From Persicobacter psychrovividus (GTDB lineage: Bacteria > Bacteroidota > Bacteroidia > Cytophagales > Cyclobacteriaceae), in contig NZ_AP025298.1 of NCBI RefSeq assembly GCF_036492425.1, positions 62,001 through 126,000 of the forward strand: a stretch of 64,000 nucleotides of DNA, given 5' to 3'. The position numbers were made by a program, and so were the translations under genes. Within the stretch, counting starts at the first letter, position 1; each line of letters begins with the position of its first letter. Below, piece after piece: positions 17,598 to 27,252 of this stretch. The notes beneath the pieces are model-generated. The model had not been told where the DNA came from. It saw only the letters and a program-made list of their open reading frames with translations, and made no database searches.

Positions 17598-20500
17598 TAA
17601 TAAATAATATAAAGCGTGTTTGATGTCTTTTCTGATTGAGGAACTACCTCGATCTGCTTTCCATAATGTCGAGCAAAATTCATCATAAAATTCTGATCTA
17701 TAAAGTGAAATGGTTGCTTCCGCTTGTTGAACCCAATTCTTGAAGACCACCGTTCAGACTGTTCCGTTTTTTTATGTGATTGCTCCTTAGTTGCATTTCC
17801 TTCCCGAATCAACAGCTTTCCGTTCTCTTTCAATGCTTTTATACATCGGCCAAGTAGTTTGCTTTGCTGATCGGTTGTCAGGTAATGCAATACATCTTTG
17901 ATGATGATTACATCAGAATATTTCGGGCTTAGTTCCACTAAATCAACGCAATCAAACTCAATATCCAAATGGTTACCCAAACAGTTTTGAGCGTATTTTA
18001 TTTTTTCTTGATCATAATCATAAGCATAAACCGCACGTTCAGCAGACAGCCTTTTTAATAGGCCGGCGGTATATCCGTACCCACAGCCCAAATCAGAGAT
18101 CGTGGCTGTTTGTGGGATATATTTCATCCAGTCCAAATAGTTATTTTCCAATTGCAATTTTACTTTGACATACCAATAGACAATCGGTGGGGTGTATAAA
18201 AAATGTTGTGTGATCAACATCGCTTCATTTTTCACAATCTCTGGGAGTTGTGCAAGTTGGCTATTTTTCTCATTATAAAATTTTCGCCAATTTTTACCTT
18301 GGTCTCGAGGAGTTTGTCCCATTGCAGTAGGCGCAACGGGCAGAAATATTTGCATATCCATTCTTGCTGCCACTGCACATGTTTGCCCTTTGGGGTGAGC
18401 GGCGCCAAAACCACGCGTAACAATGGCGCCAACAGGCAGGCCTAATTCACGAGCCATCACGAATGCCCCTTGCTTAAACCTACTCAGCTTCTGCCCCCTA
18501 TTTCTACTACCTTCAGGAAAAACCAATATCGAATAGCCCTCCAGAATCTTGCGGTCAATCATGGGTTTTACCTCGTCGTAACCCTGATGAACCGGAATAA
18601 AATCGGCAAATCGAACAACCATTCCAAAGAGTGGGTTATTCACAACCCATTCTTTTACAACCACAATAAACTTAGGACTGATCGATAATAAGAAAATCAA
18701 GTCAAGCATCGAGTGATGATTGGCGATCCACACTGCAGGCTTATCAAATAATGATTTGTGATAAGGATGTAATTTAAAAGGCACATGCAACAACGAATAT
18801 CTCGCTACCAGCATTGCCTTTTGTATACACCAATGAAAAAGCTTTTGGCGCTTTGGCTTAGGGCCTATCGGAATCATCAAAATCAAAGTCAGTAGGCTTA
18901 ATAAGATACTCCCAAGTATGAAAACAGTCCCGGTCAATAATGACATTAACATGTCACTTAACTTATAAGGAAGCTTACGACTATATTTCCCTGTACCTAC
19001 CAACCAATGAAATAAGATCGGTAGAATACTATAAGTTAAAAGTAATACAGTGGTAATGCCGATTATTGAGGCCCATGCTATTGATTTCAAAGCAGGGTGC
19101 TCGGCAAAAAGTAATACGCCAATACCAAAAAGTGTAGTTACTGCAGATAAGAAAATAGAATGTTTGAATGCTTTAAAATTATTCGTTCCATTCTTTCGGT
19201 CCGTCATTAGACCATTGGTCAAAAAGACTCCATAGTCAATTCCCAAACCAAAAATAAAGGAGATGATGATGATATTGAAGATATTGAAATTTATCCCAAA
19301 CAGATTCATCAATCCGATGGTCCAAAGCCAGCTTACCATCATCGGGATAATGGTAATTAAGGCTAATTCTACTCGCCCATAGAAAACCAACAGAATCAAA
19401 AATACAGCAACTGAAGAATAGTAGAGTAAATTTGAAAAGTCGTCTTTTAGCATGGTAACCATTTTAGAAGTCAAGCTCGAACGGTTCAATACAAAGCTGC
19501 TCGGGCAATGATCGGTAATCGATTTAACAGCATCTAAATCCTTGGTTTTCAGCAAATCATAGACATAGGTAGCTTCCTTACCCTGTGCAAAGAAATCAGA
19601 AAATGTAAAGCCAGGAGTGTGTTTGAGTTCTTGCGAACCAATTACTTGGTATTTTTTTTCAAGTATCTGATCAAACTTAGCGAAAGCTTGGTGGCGAAAG
19701 CCTAAATCAGAAGCAGTCTCAATAATTTGCGATCGAATTGCGGGACCATTACTCAGCCAAAATTTTTCCCAGCGAGCGATTCGCTGTCGTTGCTCAGCAA
19801 GGGGTGGGACCACACTTGTCAAGGAGATGTGTGTGATCTTAGTATTCTTGGGTATGGCTGATGATAATTTCTCTCTAAATCCATCGGCATGCTGAAGAGC
19901 TTCTTCAAAATCTTTGCCTTCACTCACTACATAAACCGACTTGGAAACGAGGTTACTCATTTGATTTAAATCTGCCTCAACACTTTTGAGGTCCTCCGTC
20001 ATGTAGTTCATATTACTCAGGTCATGATCAAAGGTGGGTGTCTTATAGAAAAGAACCGCTACCACGGTCAAACCACAAATCACCATCTTCCACACTTTGG
20101 ATTCATGAAAAGCATATTCAATATTTTTCAGTAACCACTGCGGGAAATTAATGCCGATGGTTGCCTTTTTATCTTTCACCAACAATGGTAATATGAGCAA
20201 GGTGTAAATGGCACTGGAGAATACAGAAACCCCAGCAAACATCCCTAAATCCTGCATCGCTTTCGACTTGACAAAGAATAAACAGAAAAAAGCTGTGGTG
20301 GTCGTTAAACTACTCACCAATAAAGGGATAAAAATCTCTTTGAGTGTCTTTCTCCTATTACCGATGAAGAAATAATGACTCAGAAAATGAAGTGAGAAAT
20401 CAATGGTAATCCCCAAAATTAGCGAACCCGCACCAAGTGAAATAGCTGATATATTTTGTTCAAAAAGAGAGAGAACACCTATTGCTGTTAAGGCACCCAT

Positions 20501-21400
20501 CGTTGGAGGTAGTATAACCAAAAACAAAGAATACCATTTTCGGAATAAAAAGCCGATAAGAACAAATAACGCCGTTAATGCAAGACTACAAGTCACCATC
20601 ACATCTGTTTTAATGCGTTTTGCATTCTGATAGGCGACCGGAAGTGTTCCGAAATAGCGAATTCTAAGGTGAGGATATTTTTCTTTCGCTAAAGTGATCT
20701 TTTCATTAATTAATGCCAGAAACCTTTCTGCTTTTGCATTATCACTCGCCTCAAAGTTAGGCGTCAATATGAAAAATATTTTGGATTTGTCCTTAGATGT
20801 CAGGAAGCCATTTTCCAATGTAATCTGATCATCCGGTTTCAAGGACTTAAATTTCGCCAAGGCGGTCAATCCCAAACTAAAAGGGTCTTTCAGAAAATAT
20901 TTTTTACTAACTAATCCCGCTGGCGAAATAAGCGTTTTATATCCTCTACGAATCACCTGCCTTACCGAGTCTGGTTTGCTTTTTGATTCAAGTTCCTGAA
21001 AATCTTCATCACTAAGGAATACTGGCAAATGTTGATACACGAAGCTCATCAAATGATCCATTTCATTGCCAGTGATATGGCTCTGCTTTCCGATCAGCTG
21101 ATTATTAATCGTACTATCTTCTAAAAGGGCATCAAAGAACACTCCTCCCTGAGTTAACTGCGTGTTATTGAAGAGATTACTACTGTCCTGGTCAATAACC
21201 AGAATAAACTTATCTAATATTTTCGCATGTTTTAGGGCATCAATAATTTGGTGATCACCTTTGTCAAAAGGGAGCATCTCAGTAATGTCCTCATGGAAAT
21301 TAATAACTGTTAGCCGATAGGCGGAAAAAGTAAGTATTAAGAAAATGAAGCCTAAAACCCACCCCTTCTTCTTGCCCATAAAAGTAAGGATCTTATCCAT
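17597..21400 (-). CDS. Trifunctional MMPL exporter / lysophospholipid acyltransferase / SAM methyltransferase
   Basis: A 1267-residue fusion. Residues 1 to about 840 are an RND/MMPL transporter with two repeats, each a periplasmic loop plus a bundle of TM helices (first bundle about 265-420, second about 650-800, with FGLGIDYGVFLTNG). Residues about 880-1050 form a PlsC-type acyltransferase: NHHSMLD near 893 and FPEGSRNRG near 960. Residues about 1095-1250 are a class I methyltransferase with DLGCGYGYTAGLL near 1103. The same three-part protein is known from other Bacteroidota flexirubin loci. It should move or acylate the aryl polyene at the inner membrane and methylate it. It overlaps the glycosyltransferase gene by 8 nt. 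Confidence 0.9.
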   Translation of the reverse strand: MDKILTFMGKKKGWVLGFIFLILTFSAYRLTVINFHEDITEMLPFDKGDHQIIDALKHAKILDKFILVIDQDSSNLFNNTQLTQGGVFFDALLEDSTINNQLIGKQSHITGNEMDHLMSFVYQHLPVFLSDEDFQELESKSKPDSVRQVIRRGYKTLISPAGLVSKKYFLKDPFSLGLTALAKFKSLKPDDQITLENGFLTSKDKSKIFFILTPNFEASDNAKAERFLALINEKITLAKEKYPHLRIRYFGTLPVAYQNAKRIKTDVMVTCSLALTALFVLIGFLFRKWYSLFLVILPPTMGALTAIGVLSLFEQNISAISLGAGSLILGITIDFSLHFLSHYFFIGNRRKTLKEIFIPLLVSSLTTTTAFFCLFFVKSKAMQDLGMFAGVSVFSSAIYTLLILPLLVKDKKATIGINFPQWLLKNIEYAFHESKVWKMVICGLTVVAVLFYKTPTFDHDLSNMNYMTEDLKSVEADLNQMSNLVSKSVYVVSEGKDFEEALQHADGFREKLSSAIPKNTKITHISLTSVVPPLAEQRQRIARWEKFWLSNGPAIRSQIIETASDLGFRHQAFAKFDQILEKKYQVIGSQELKHTPGFTFSDFFAQGKEATYVYDLLKTKDLDAVKSITDHCPSSFVLNRSSLTSKMVTMLKDDFSNLLYYSSVAVFLILLVFYGRVELALITIIPMMVSWLWTIGLMNLFGINFNIFNIIIISFIFGLGIDYGVFLTNGLMTDRKNGTNNFKAFKHSIFLSAVTTLFGIGVLLFAEHPALKSIAWASIIGITTVLLLTYSILPILFHWLVGTGKYSRKLPYKLSDMLMSLLTGTVFILGSILLSLLTLILMIPIGPKPKRQKLFHWCIQKAMLVARYSLLHVPFKLHPYHKSLFDKPAVWIANHHSMLDLIFLLSISPKFIVVVKEWVVNNPLFGMVVRFADFIPVHQGYDEVKPMIDRKILEGYSILVFPEGSRNRGQKLSRFKQGAFVMARELGLPVGAIVTRGFGAAHPKGQTCAVAARMDMQIFLPVAPTAMGQTPRDQGKNWRKFYNEKNSQLAQLPEIVKNEAMLITQHFLYTPPIVYWYVKVKLQLENNYLDWMKYIPQTATISDLGCGYGYTAGLLKRLSAERAVYAYDYDQEKIKYAQNCLGNHLDIEFDCVDLVELSPKYSDVIIIKDVLHYLTTDQQSKLLGRCIKALKENGKLLIREGNATKEQSHKKTEQSERWSSRIGFNKRKQPFHFIDQNFMMNFARHYGKQIEVVPQSEKTSNTLYIIY

Positions 21401-22580
21401 GCGTAATATTATTTTTTTGAGGCCTGAACAATACCAAAAGGAACATGCTTACTGCCCAACCAATAAGTGCGGCGATAAACGCCAAACTAAAGGAACCAAT
21501 GACGTATGACAGTGTTATTTTGGAGATTGATTCCAAAGACAAATCCGATGAATAGCTTAGTGTTGCCCAATGACCATTGAAGATCATCGAGCCTAATTGA
21601 AGGGAGCCAAAGATTATCAATGGAATCATTGGAGGGATACTTATATTTGAAAAGAGCACTACGATTCCTTTATTGAGTTTAAGCAAATGAGCAAAAAACA
21701 AACCCAGCAATATCTGAAAGCCCCAAAAAGGAACAATTCCCATAAATAACCCAAAAGCAATGGCGCAACTGACTTTCATGTTAGATTGACCCGAATCCAA
21801 GATATTTGAAACAATCAGACTTTTGATACGCTCGACACTCAATGATTTGATAAACTTTAAAGGAAGATACCAAAGCAAGGCCAAGGTGGTCAAAACAGTA
21901 TTCAATACCGATATTCTAAAGAAATCTTTGCCAGGTCGAAAATGTGACACCCTTTCTTCTTGTTTAGGGTAATAGACTTTAACGGGTGTTTCAGTAACGG
22001 TAATACCTTTCCAGTTTGATCGAACCAACACTTCGACTTCAAACTCAAATTTGTTTCCAACAAACTTAATATCTTGGATTAATTTAATTGGATAAAGTCG
22101 AAAACCACTTTGTGTATCACTCAATCGGTCAGTCGTTTCAACAAAATACCAAAAATTTGAAAATCTATTCCCAAAGTTGCTTTTTGATGGCACATTCTCA
22201 ACGGTCATATTCCTCGCACCGACTATGAGTGCATCGGGCTGTTTCTCCAGTACATCAAAAAACTGAATAAAGTCTTCCGGATAATGTTGCCCATCAGAAT
22301 CAATTGTTATCGCACGTTCATAACCTAAATTGAGCGCATGTTTAAAGCCCTTTCTTAATGCATATCCTTTGCCTTTGTTTGGCTGATAGGAAACTATTTC
22401 GAGTAAAGGGTAGGTACTTAAAATTTCAGCCGTCTGATCCGTAGCACCATCATTAACAATGATAATATCTGAGGTGTATGAAAGCACATCATTAATGAGC
22501 GCGGCCAGTGTTTGCTCATTATTATAAGTCGGAATGAGAACACATACCTTATACCTATCAAATAGAGATTGTAATATCAT
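21393..22580 (-). CDS. Family 2 glycosyltransferase fused to DUF2062
   Basis: A 395-residue protein. Residues 10-225 are a GT2 domain like dolichyl-phosphate mannosyltransferases: VCVLIPTYNNEQT near 12, IVNDGATDQT near 40, ITIDSDGQHYPEDF near 91-104, and SDTQSGFRLYP near 145. Residues about 265-390 form a DUF2062 membrane domain with MGIVPFWGFQILLGLFFA and NISIPPMIPLIIFG. It may put a sugar on a lipid or polyene carrier at the membrane. It lies within the polyene operon, 4 nt from the dehydratase gene upstream. Confidence 0.85.
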   Translation of the reverse strand: MILQSLFDRYKVCVLIPTYNNEQTLAALINDVLSYTSDIIIVNDGATDQTAEILSTYPLLEIVSYQPNKGKGYALRKGFKHALNLGYERAITIDSDGQHYPEDFIQFFDVLEKQPDALIVGARNMTVENVPSKSNFGNRFSNFWYFVETTDRLSDTQSGFRLYPIKLIQDIKFVGNKFEFEVEVLVRSNWKGITVTETPVKVYYPKQEERVSHFRPGKDFFRISVLNTVLTTLALLWYLPLKFIKSLSVERIKSLIVSNILDSGQSNMKVSCAIAFGLFMGIVPFWGFQILLGLFFAHLLKLNKGIVVLFSNISIPPMIPLIIFGSLQLGSMIFNGHWATLSYSSDLSLESISKITLSYVIGSFSLAFIAALIGWAVSMFLLVLFRPQKNNITHG

Positions 22581-22584
22581 AATT

Positions 22585-22938
22585 CTAATTGTAGAAGGCT
22601 GTGAATTTTATCGCTATATTATCCTGATCCAAGACCTTTCCTCTCACTTTAAGAAACTCCTCTTCCTGCACCAACTTTAATGCAAGGGTTAATTCCCTTT
22701 CCTGCTGAGGTATGATCATTTTAGTATATTTTACTTGTTTGATCTGTTTCAGATGAAATTGTTTATTTAGTACTTTATTAAGGCAGTTTTTGATTAAAAA
22801 TATGGTGCATACACCAGGTAATATGGACTGCTCAGGGAAATGACCATCAAATATACAATGTTCATGATTCACCTTCACCTGAGCGGTTAGTGTATCTTCT
22901 TTTAATTCTATTTTATGATATATAAATAAATCTCTCAT
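22585..22938 (-). CDS. FabZ/ApeI-like hotdog dehydratase
   Basis: A 117-residue single hotdog domain. HCIFDGHFPEQSILPGVCTIFLI at residues 27-49 matches the FabZ/FabA active-site helix HFPxxxxxPG, with the catalytic His in GHFP. The natural job is dehydration of a 3-hydroxyacyl-ACP during polyene extension. It abuts the lipoprotein gene upstream with no gap, in the core of the operon. It is short for FabZ (about 145), as ApeI-type dehydratases often are. Confidence 0.8.
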   Translation of the reverse strand: MRDLFIYHKIELKEDTLTAQVKVNHEHCIFDGHFPEQSILPGVCTIFLIKNCLNKVLNKQFHLKQIKQVKYTKMIIPQQERELTLALKLVQEEEFLKVRGKVLDQDNIAIKFTAFYN

Positions 22939-23562
22939 TTATGAGCGTCTCTTCAGTTCAATTTTTATCTTTAGTCCAAAATGCTGAATATTTACATTTT
23001 GTAGGGTATTATCAATATATTTTAAGCTACATGATTTTAACTTAAATAATGAATTGCAATTATCAATCTGAGCAATCTTTCCCGCTCGAATAAAATAATA
23101 ATTTAACTCCTTACCCTCTTTAATTTTATATAGAAGTACATCGTCTTTATTCGTACTATAAATTGATTTTACAACGCCTTCACTGAACGGGGAAAAAAGG
23201 TAGGTGAAGTCACTTTCGAACAGCTTCACGATCATTTTCTTGTCCAGAGCGGGTATAATATGATTAATCTTTGCATGGCCTTTGTTCACCTCCATATCAA
23301 ATATTGACAAACCTATATGTGAAATCATCGCCAATCGGTAGACTTGGTCTTCTTTTTTTTTAATCACTAATAAGCCACTAAAATGGTGCTTATAAATATC
23401 CATGCTTATTTCAAAAACATTCGTTTCTCCAAACTCCTGGGCATCAACATCTAAGACCTGCTGATTTAAAGTGTCACACCTTTTGAACTGATGATAATTC
23501 TTTAAAGTACATGAGGTCAGCATCAACAATAACAGGCTATTGATCCATAAAACTTTTTTCAT
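22939..23562 (-). CDS. DUF3261-like outer-membrane lipoprotein
   Basis: A 207-residue lipoprotein: signal sequence VLWINSLLLLMLTSC with lipobox Cys17. The body is beta-rich and resembles the DUF3261 lipoprotein found beside LolA and MMPL in aryl polyene clusters. It may help hold or move the lipid-linked polyene at the outer membrane, working with the LolA-like protein next to it. Its 5' end overlaps the LolA gene by 26 nt. Assignment to DUF3261 rests on position and general features, so it is moderate. Confidence 0.65.
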   Translation of the reverse strand: MKKVLWINSLLLLMLTSCTLKNYHQFKRCDTLNQQVLDVDAQEFGETNVFEISMDIYKHHFSGLLVIKKKEDQVYRLAMISHIGLSIFDMEVNKGHAKINHIIPALDKKMIVKLFESDFTYLFSPFSEGVVKSIYSTNKDDVLLYKIKEGKELNYYFIRAGKIAQIDNCNSLFKLKSCSLKYIDNTLQNVNIQHFGLKIKIELKRRS

Positions 23563-24178
23563 CTACTTTTTGATTATATACCTGACCTTCAAATATAATT
23601 TTCGTATAATCTTGCCCTATTTCATTTAGCTGAAGAACCGTAACAAAATCCTTATTCAGATCGAAAAATACCCATACAGACTTCAGGTATTCTTTGACCA
23701 AAGGATTTTTAGGTAAAAGCTCTACTTTCACCAAATTGTCATGGCGGAAATATTGACTATCAAAGGCATCATCCATATCAAATACTTTACCGGTCATAAA
23801 TCCTGACATCATTTTGTTCATATATGAAAACCACTGATTATCCTTCTCATAAAATATTTGTTTCTTGACACCATCATCAATTACCATCTGCTCATTATTA
23901 CAGATAATTCGATAGCTGGCCGGGGTCAAGTATTCCCATTTTACCTTATTTGGTTTTTTAAATACGAATTTCCCTTTAGAAACCACATCATCTTCTAAGA
24001 AACTCAAGTGCTTGTGCTGAGTAAAACTTGATTCAATCGAATTTACTCCACTTGTTTTTTGCTGAAGTAAATCTATTAATTCTACAGGATGATCAACTTT
24101 TTTAAATTGATCTGACTGAGCATTTGCTATATAGCAGAATCCAAAAATAACGTATATTAGTAATCCTATTTTTCTCAT
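23537..24178 (-). CDS. LolA-like periplasmic lipid carrier
   Basis: A 213-residue protein with a signal peptide (IGLLIYVIFGFCYIANAQ). LolA-family marks include SSFTQHKHLSFLEDDVVSKGKFVFKKPNKVKWEYLTPASYRIICN near residues 45-90, the usual strand pair that forms the open beta barrel. It likely carries the polyene lipid from the MMPL exporter to the outer membrane, as LolA homologues in aryl polyene clusters are thought to do. ATG 24178 was chosen because the longer start at 24223 overlaps the deacetylase gene and lacks a clean signal peptide. Confidence 0.85.
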   Translation of the reverse strand: MRKIGLLIYVIFGFCYIANAQSDQFKKVDHPVELIDLLQQKTSGVNSIESSFTQHKHLSFLEDDVVSKGKFVFKKPNKVKWEYLTPASYRIICNNEQMVIDDGVKKQIFYEKDNQWFSYMNKMMSGFMTGKVFDMDDAFDSQYFRHDNLVKVELLPKNPLVKEYLKSVWVFFDLNKDFVTVLQLNEIGQDYTKIIFEGQVYNQKVDEKSFMDQ

Positions 24179-24188
24179 ATTGTCTTTT

Positions 24189-24938
24189 CTAAATGCTATC
24201 ACCAATAGATGATGGGTGGCCAAAGGTTAGTTCTTTCTGATCAATAATCTCATTAAAACGATCCAATAAAGAAATAATATCATCGTTGGTATCATGAAAA
24301 AGAATAATATCTTTTCCTTTCACCTTTTTTAATCGTTGTATTATTTTGTACTTATCAAAAGTTACCCCATCGAAAGTCCTTAGGCTCCAGGTCATTATCT
24401 TTAAATTGGTCCGTTTCACCCCCAAAGCCACCAATGGATTGATTACGCCGAATGGAGGCCTGAACCACTCAACAGTACAAGGGATTACTTCTACTCCTTT
24501 CATAATTTCGGTTGCAATATTATCAGGCCGACGTAAGGGGAAATCCCACCGATGAGTCATCGTATGAGCGCCCACTATATGCCCTTCATCGATCATTCTC
24601 TGGACAATAAGCGGTTGCTGTTTGGCTTGATTCCCTATTAAAAAAAATACGGCCGTAATTCGATTTTCTTTAAGCCAATCCAGGATTTTTGCACTATTTT
24701 CAGTAGGGCCATCGTCAAAAGTGAGGTAAACTTCGCGCTCCTTATTCCCCTTGCTAATCACAGCGGTAAAGAATGATGATGAGGGACTTAACACGCCATA
24801 CAGGTTCAGTAAAAAATAGACCAATAGAGCAATACCAAATAAGCAGCACCCCATCTGAGGATGAATATTTATTAGTAATAAGCTACCGATAATCCCTGTT
24901 ACAAGTAGAAATAATGATACGGAGTGGTTTAATCGCAT
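24189..24938 (-). CDS. Polysaccharide deacetylase (NodB domain) membrane protein
   Basis: A 249-residue protein with two N-terminal hydrophobic segments (about 8-25 and 30-50) and a carbohydrate esterase 4 domain. VYLTFDDGPTENSAKILDWL near residues 70-90 gives the TFDDG metal/base motif, VGAHTMTHRWDFP near 120 the H-xx-xH ligands, and WFRPPFGVINPLV near 158 the RPPxG motif. These genes recur in flexirubin loci; a role in removing an acyl group from a pigment intermediate is only a guess. It overlaps the chain-length factor gene by 10 nt. Confidence 0.82.
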   Translation of the reverse strand: MRLNHSVSLFLLVTGIIGSLLLINIHPQMGCCLFGIALLVYFLLNLYGVLSPSSSFFTAVISKGNKEREVYLTFDDGPTENSAKILDWLKENRITAVFFLIGNQAKQQPLIVQRMIDEGHIVGAHTMTHRWDFPLRRPDNIATEIMKGVEVIPCTVEWFRPPFGVINPLVALGVKRTNLKIMTWSLRTFDGVTFDKYKIIQRLKKVKGKDIILFHDTNDDIISLLDRFNEIIDQKELTFGHPSSIGDSI

Positions 24939-25810
24939 GACAAAATCAGATAAGCTTGATCTTCAATCAATTCAATTAAAATACTCCCCTTATGGTGCAT
25001 CAATAAGCGATAGCCCATCCAAAGGCCAAATCCATTGGATGTCCAATAAGCTCCACTATAATCCTCGTAAGTATGTGTTGCTCCATTTTGATTTGCCTTT
25101 CGTAACACCAATGCATTGTGGCCATACTTGGCGTTGAAATCATATTTAACTTCTTCAAAATATTGATTGGTCACCAATGAATCAATAGCGACAGCCTTAG
25201 TGTCGTTGGATTGGTTTGACAAGATAAAAAATGATGCGCCCTGCCCTAATAGTGCATCTTTATTTTCAACCTTCTTAATTAACTGTGCTGAATATTCTGT
25301 AAGTTCATCGACAGTACCTGCTAAAATATTTTTTTCTGAAGGCCCTTGTAACTGCAAATAAGCATCAATGATAATATTTTGCATTGTCTGTTGACGTTGC
25401 ACAATAGTTTGGTTGTGTTGGTGGCATTTAAAGTGTGCTCCCAATTGGCCAGCCAAGGTGTTGTGTGTGCTTTGTATGAAGGCTGTAGGCGACAAGGCAG
25501 TTTCATTACGCTCAATCAACTGATTAAGAAATTTTTGCGTATCCGTTAAACAACCTAATCCAGTCCCAACGATTACCCCGTCAATACAAGTTAATGCGGC
25601 CTCATTCACTGTCGTAATGCCCGCTACATTACCTACTTTCAAAATCTGACTCATTCGACGCAAGCGCCCTACAGAGAGGTAATCTTTAAATTTAATGGCT
25701 TGAAAATCCTGGTTATCTGGCTTTTCAAGTGCAGAGATATGCTCAAGTGCAAAGCTATTGGAAATACCGATTGCATTTGCCGCTTTGATGTATAAACCGT
25801 TAAACTCCAT
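24929..25810 (-). CDS. Ketosynthase chain-length factor-like protein (ApeC type)
   Basis: A 293-residue, truncated beta-ketoacyl synthase-like protein of the ApeC/chain-length factor type. FIQSTHNTLAGQLG holds the place where active ketosynthases have the catalytic Cys, so it should not condense by itself. It most likely pairs with the active synthase encoded immediately upstream (25800-26993) to form a KS-CLF heterodimer that fixes polyene length. ATG 25810 overlaps the synthase stop by 11 nt; a longer start at 25894 lies inside that gene and was not chosen. Confidence 0.82.
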   Translation of the reverse strand: MEFNGLYIKAANAIGISNSFALEHISALEKPDNQDFQAIKFKDYLSVGRLRRMSQILKVGNVAGITTVNEAALTCIDGVIVGTGLGCLTDTQKFLNQLIERNETALSPTAFIQSTHNTLAGQLGAHFKCHQHNQTIVQRQQTMQNIIIDAYLQLQGPSEKNILAGTVDELTEYSAQLIKKVENKDALLGQGASFFILSNQSNDTKAVAIDSLVTNQYFEEVKYDFNAKYGHNALVLRKANQNGATHTYEDYSGAYWTSNGFGLWMGYRLLMHHKGSILIELIEDQAYLILSCD

Positions 25811-26993
25811 GTTCAGGTACTTTACTAAAGATGATGGATGAATCATTTCCCCCAAAACCATTACTGTTTGAAAGCAAATGTTCGATAGTGGCATTTTGAA
25901 GCCCTACCAGCGGATGGCAGCCTTCAATCTCAGATTCATAATATTCAAAATTCCCTATCAATTGCTGATGCTGTAACATAAGCATAGAAATAACTGCCTC
26001 AATTGCCCCACAAGCTGCTAAAGTGTGACCTGTATAGGACTTTGTAGAGCTAAAGGCAGGTACTTGACCATCTCCGAAAATTCTTTGCATCGCAGCAAAT
26101 TCAGTTGCATCGTTATTGGGGGTACCCGTTCCATGTGTATTGATATAATCAATGGATTTAGCCGTCAGCCCAGCCTTTTTTATGGCTCCTTCCATGGCCA
26201 AAAAGGGGCCCTCACCATTTGGAGATGTTGCCGTTTGATGATAAGCATCACATCGATTCGCATAACCGCTAACTGCACCATATGACTTCGTGGACTCAGC
26301 GCTTAGCACCAGAAAAGCTGCCCCTTCTCCTAAGTTCAAGCCTGCTCTCGTACGAGAAAAGGGTTTACAATAATCCTGCTCCATAATCATCAGAGAACTG
26401 AATCCATTTACAGTAAAGAGACTCAAAGCATCCGCACCGCCAACGATCACTTTATCCAATAGACCCAACTCCAGCATCTGAGCTCCTTGAATAATCGCAT
26501 TCGCCGCTGAGGCACAAGCAGTGCTTAACGTATTAATATAATCAAACTTGATCCCCAGAATTTCTTGAGTCATTTCCGGAAAAGCGCCACAATCGTGTTG
26601 ATAATATATAGGTACGATAGGCTCGCCTACCGTCCATCCATGTTGCTTGATCAACTTTTCAGTCTGGTCCATACCACCCACAGTGCTGCCGTAAATCAAG
26701 CCGACTCTTTCAGCATGGAAGTCAATCTCACAATCACTGATCGCTTGTTTGAGCGCGTGAAACCCCAACAAAAAAGTACGACTGTATTGCCCTTCAGAAA
26801 TACCTAACGCACTTGCGAGTTCTAAATTGGATGCATTTATTTCGCCAACTAAAATATCTTTGGAGGTCTCTAAATGTTTAACAGTGGATATTCCTCTGAA
26901 ACCATTAGATAAATTATTCCATACCTCCGACGGGTTCATGCCCACTGCCGAACAAATCCCCATCCCCACCACAAGTGCTTTAGGATTTTTCAC
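25800..26993 (-). CDS. Beta-ketoacyl-ACP synthase (ApeO/FabF type)
   Basis: A 397-residue active ketosynthase. Catalytic triad: Cys160 in TLSTACASA, His287 in NTHGTGTPNND, His323 in SYTGHTLAACG. It condenses malonyl-ACP with the growing aryl-polyene chain, probably as a partner of the chain-length factor encoded next. The start codon is GTG, overlapping the ACP stop as TAGTG. One of three apparently active ketosynthases in the cluster. Confidence 0.88.
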   Translation of the reverse strand: MKNPKALVVGMGICSAVGMNPSEVWNNLSNGFRGISTVKHLETSKDILVGEINASNLELASALGISEGQYSRTFLLGFHALKQAISDCEIDFHAERVGLIYGSTVGGMDQTEKLIKQHGWTVGEPIVPIYYQHDCGAFPEMTQEILGIKFDYINTLSTACASAANAIIQGAQMLELGLLDKVIVGGADALSLFTVNGFSSLMIMEQDYCKPFSRTRAGLNLGEGAAFLVLSAESTKSYGAVSGYANRCDAYHQTATSPNGEGPFLAMEGAIKKAGLTAKSIDYINTHGTGTPNNDATEFAAMQRIFGDGQVPAFSSTKSYTGHTLAACGAIEAVISMLMLQHQQLIGNFEYYESEIEGCHPLVGLQNATIEHLLSNSNGFGGNDSSIIFSKVPEHGV

Positions 26994-27250
26994 TATTGTC
27001 CTTGTTCTTCTGTAATGAATGATGCTAAGGTATTTACCGATGCAAAGACCGCACGACTCTTTTCAGGATCAGCCAATTTTATATCGTATTCTTTTTCCAA
27101 GAGAACGATCAACTCAAGTGCATCGATGGAGTCTAAACCCAATCCATCACCAAATAGAGGAGCATCATCTTCAATCTCCTTTGGCGTCATATCTTCCAAA
27201 TTCAATGCTTCTATTAGTTGCTCTTTAAGTTTAATTTTAAACGTGTCCAT
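26993..27250 (-). CDS. Acyl carrier protein 1
   Basis: An 85-residue carrier protein. GLGLDSIDALELIVLLEKEYDIKL gives the phosphopantetheine site at Ser41 (DS motif). Its position between a ketosynthase-like gene and the KS-CLF pair suggests it carries the growing polyene. A second ACP lies at 31805-32053; two ACPs are also usual in aryl polyene clusters. Confidence 0.9.
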   Translation of the reverse strand: MDTFKIKLKEQLIEALNLEDMTPKEIEDDAPLFGDGLGLDSIDALELIVLLEKEYDIKLADPEKSRAVFASVNTLASFITEEQGQ

Positions 27251-27252
27251 TT

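Noticed and set aside
17598-17750. Longer N-terminus of the desaturase-like protein
   Set aside because: It reads through the end of the MMPL fusion gene, and the FAD motif begins only six residues after the chosen start.
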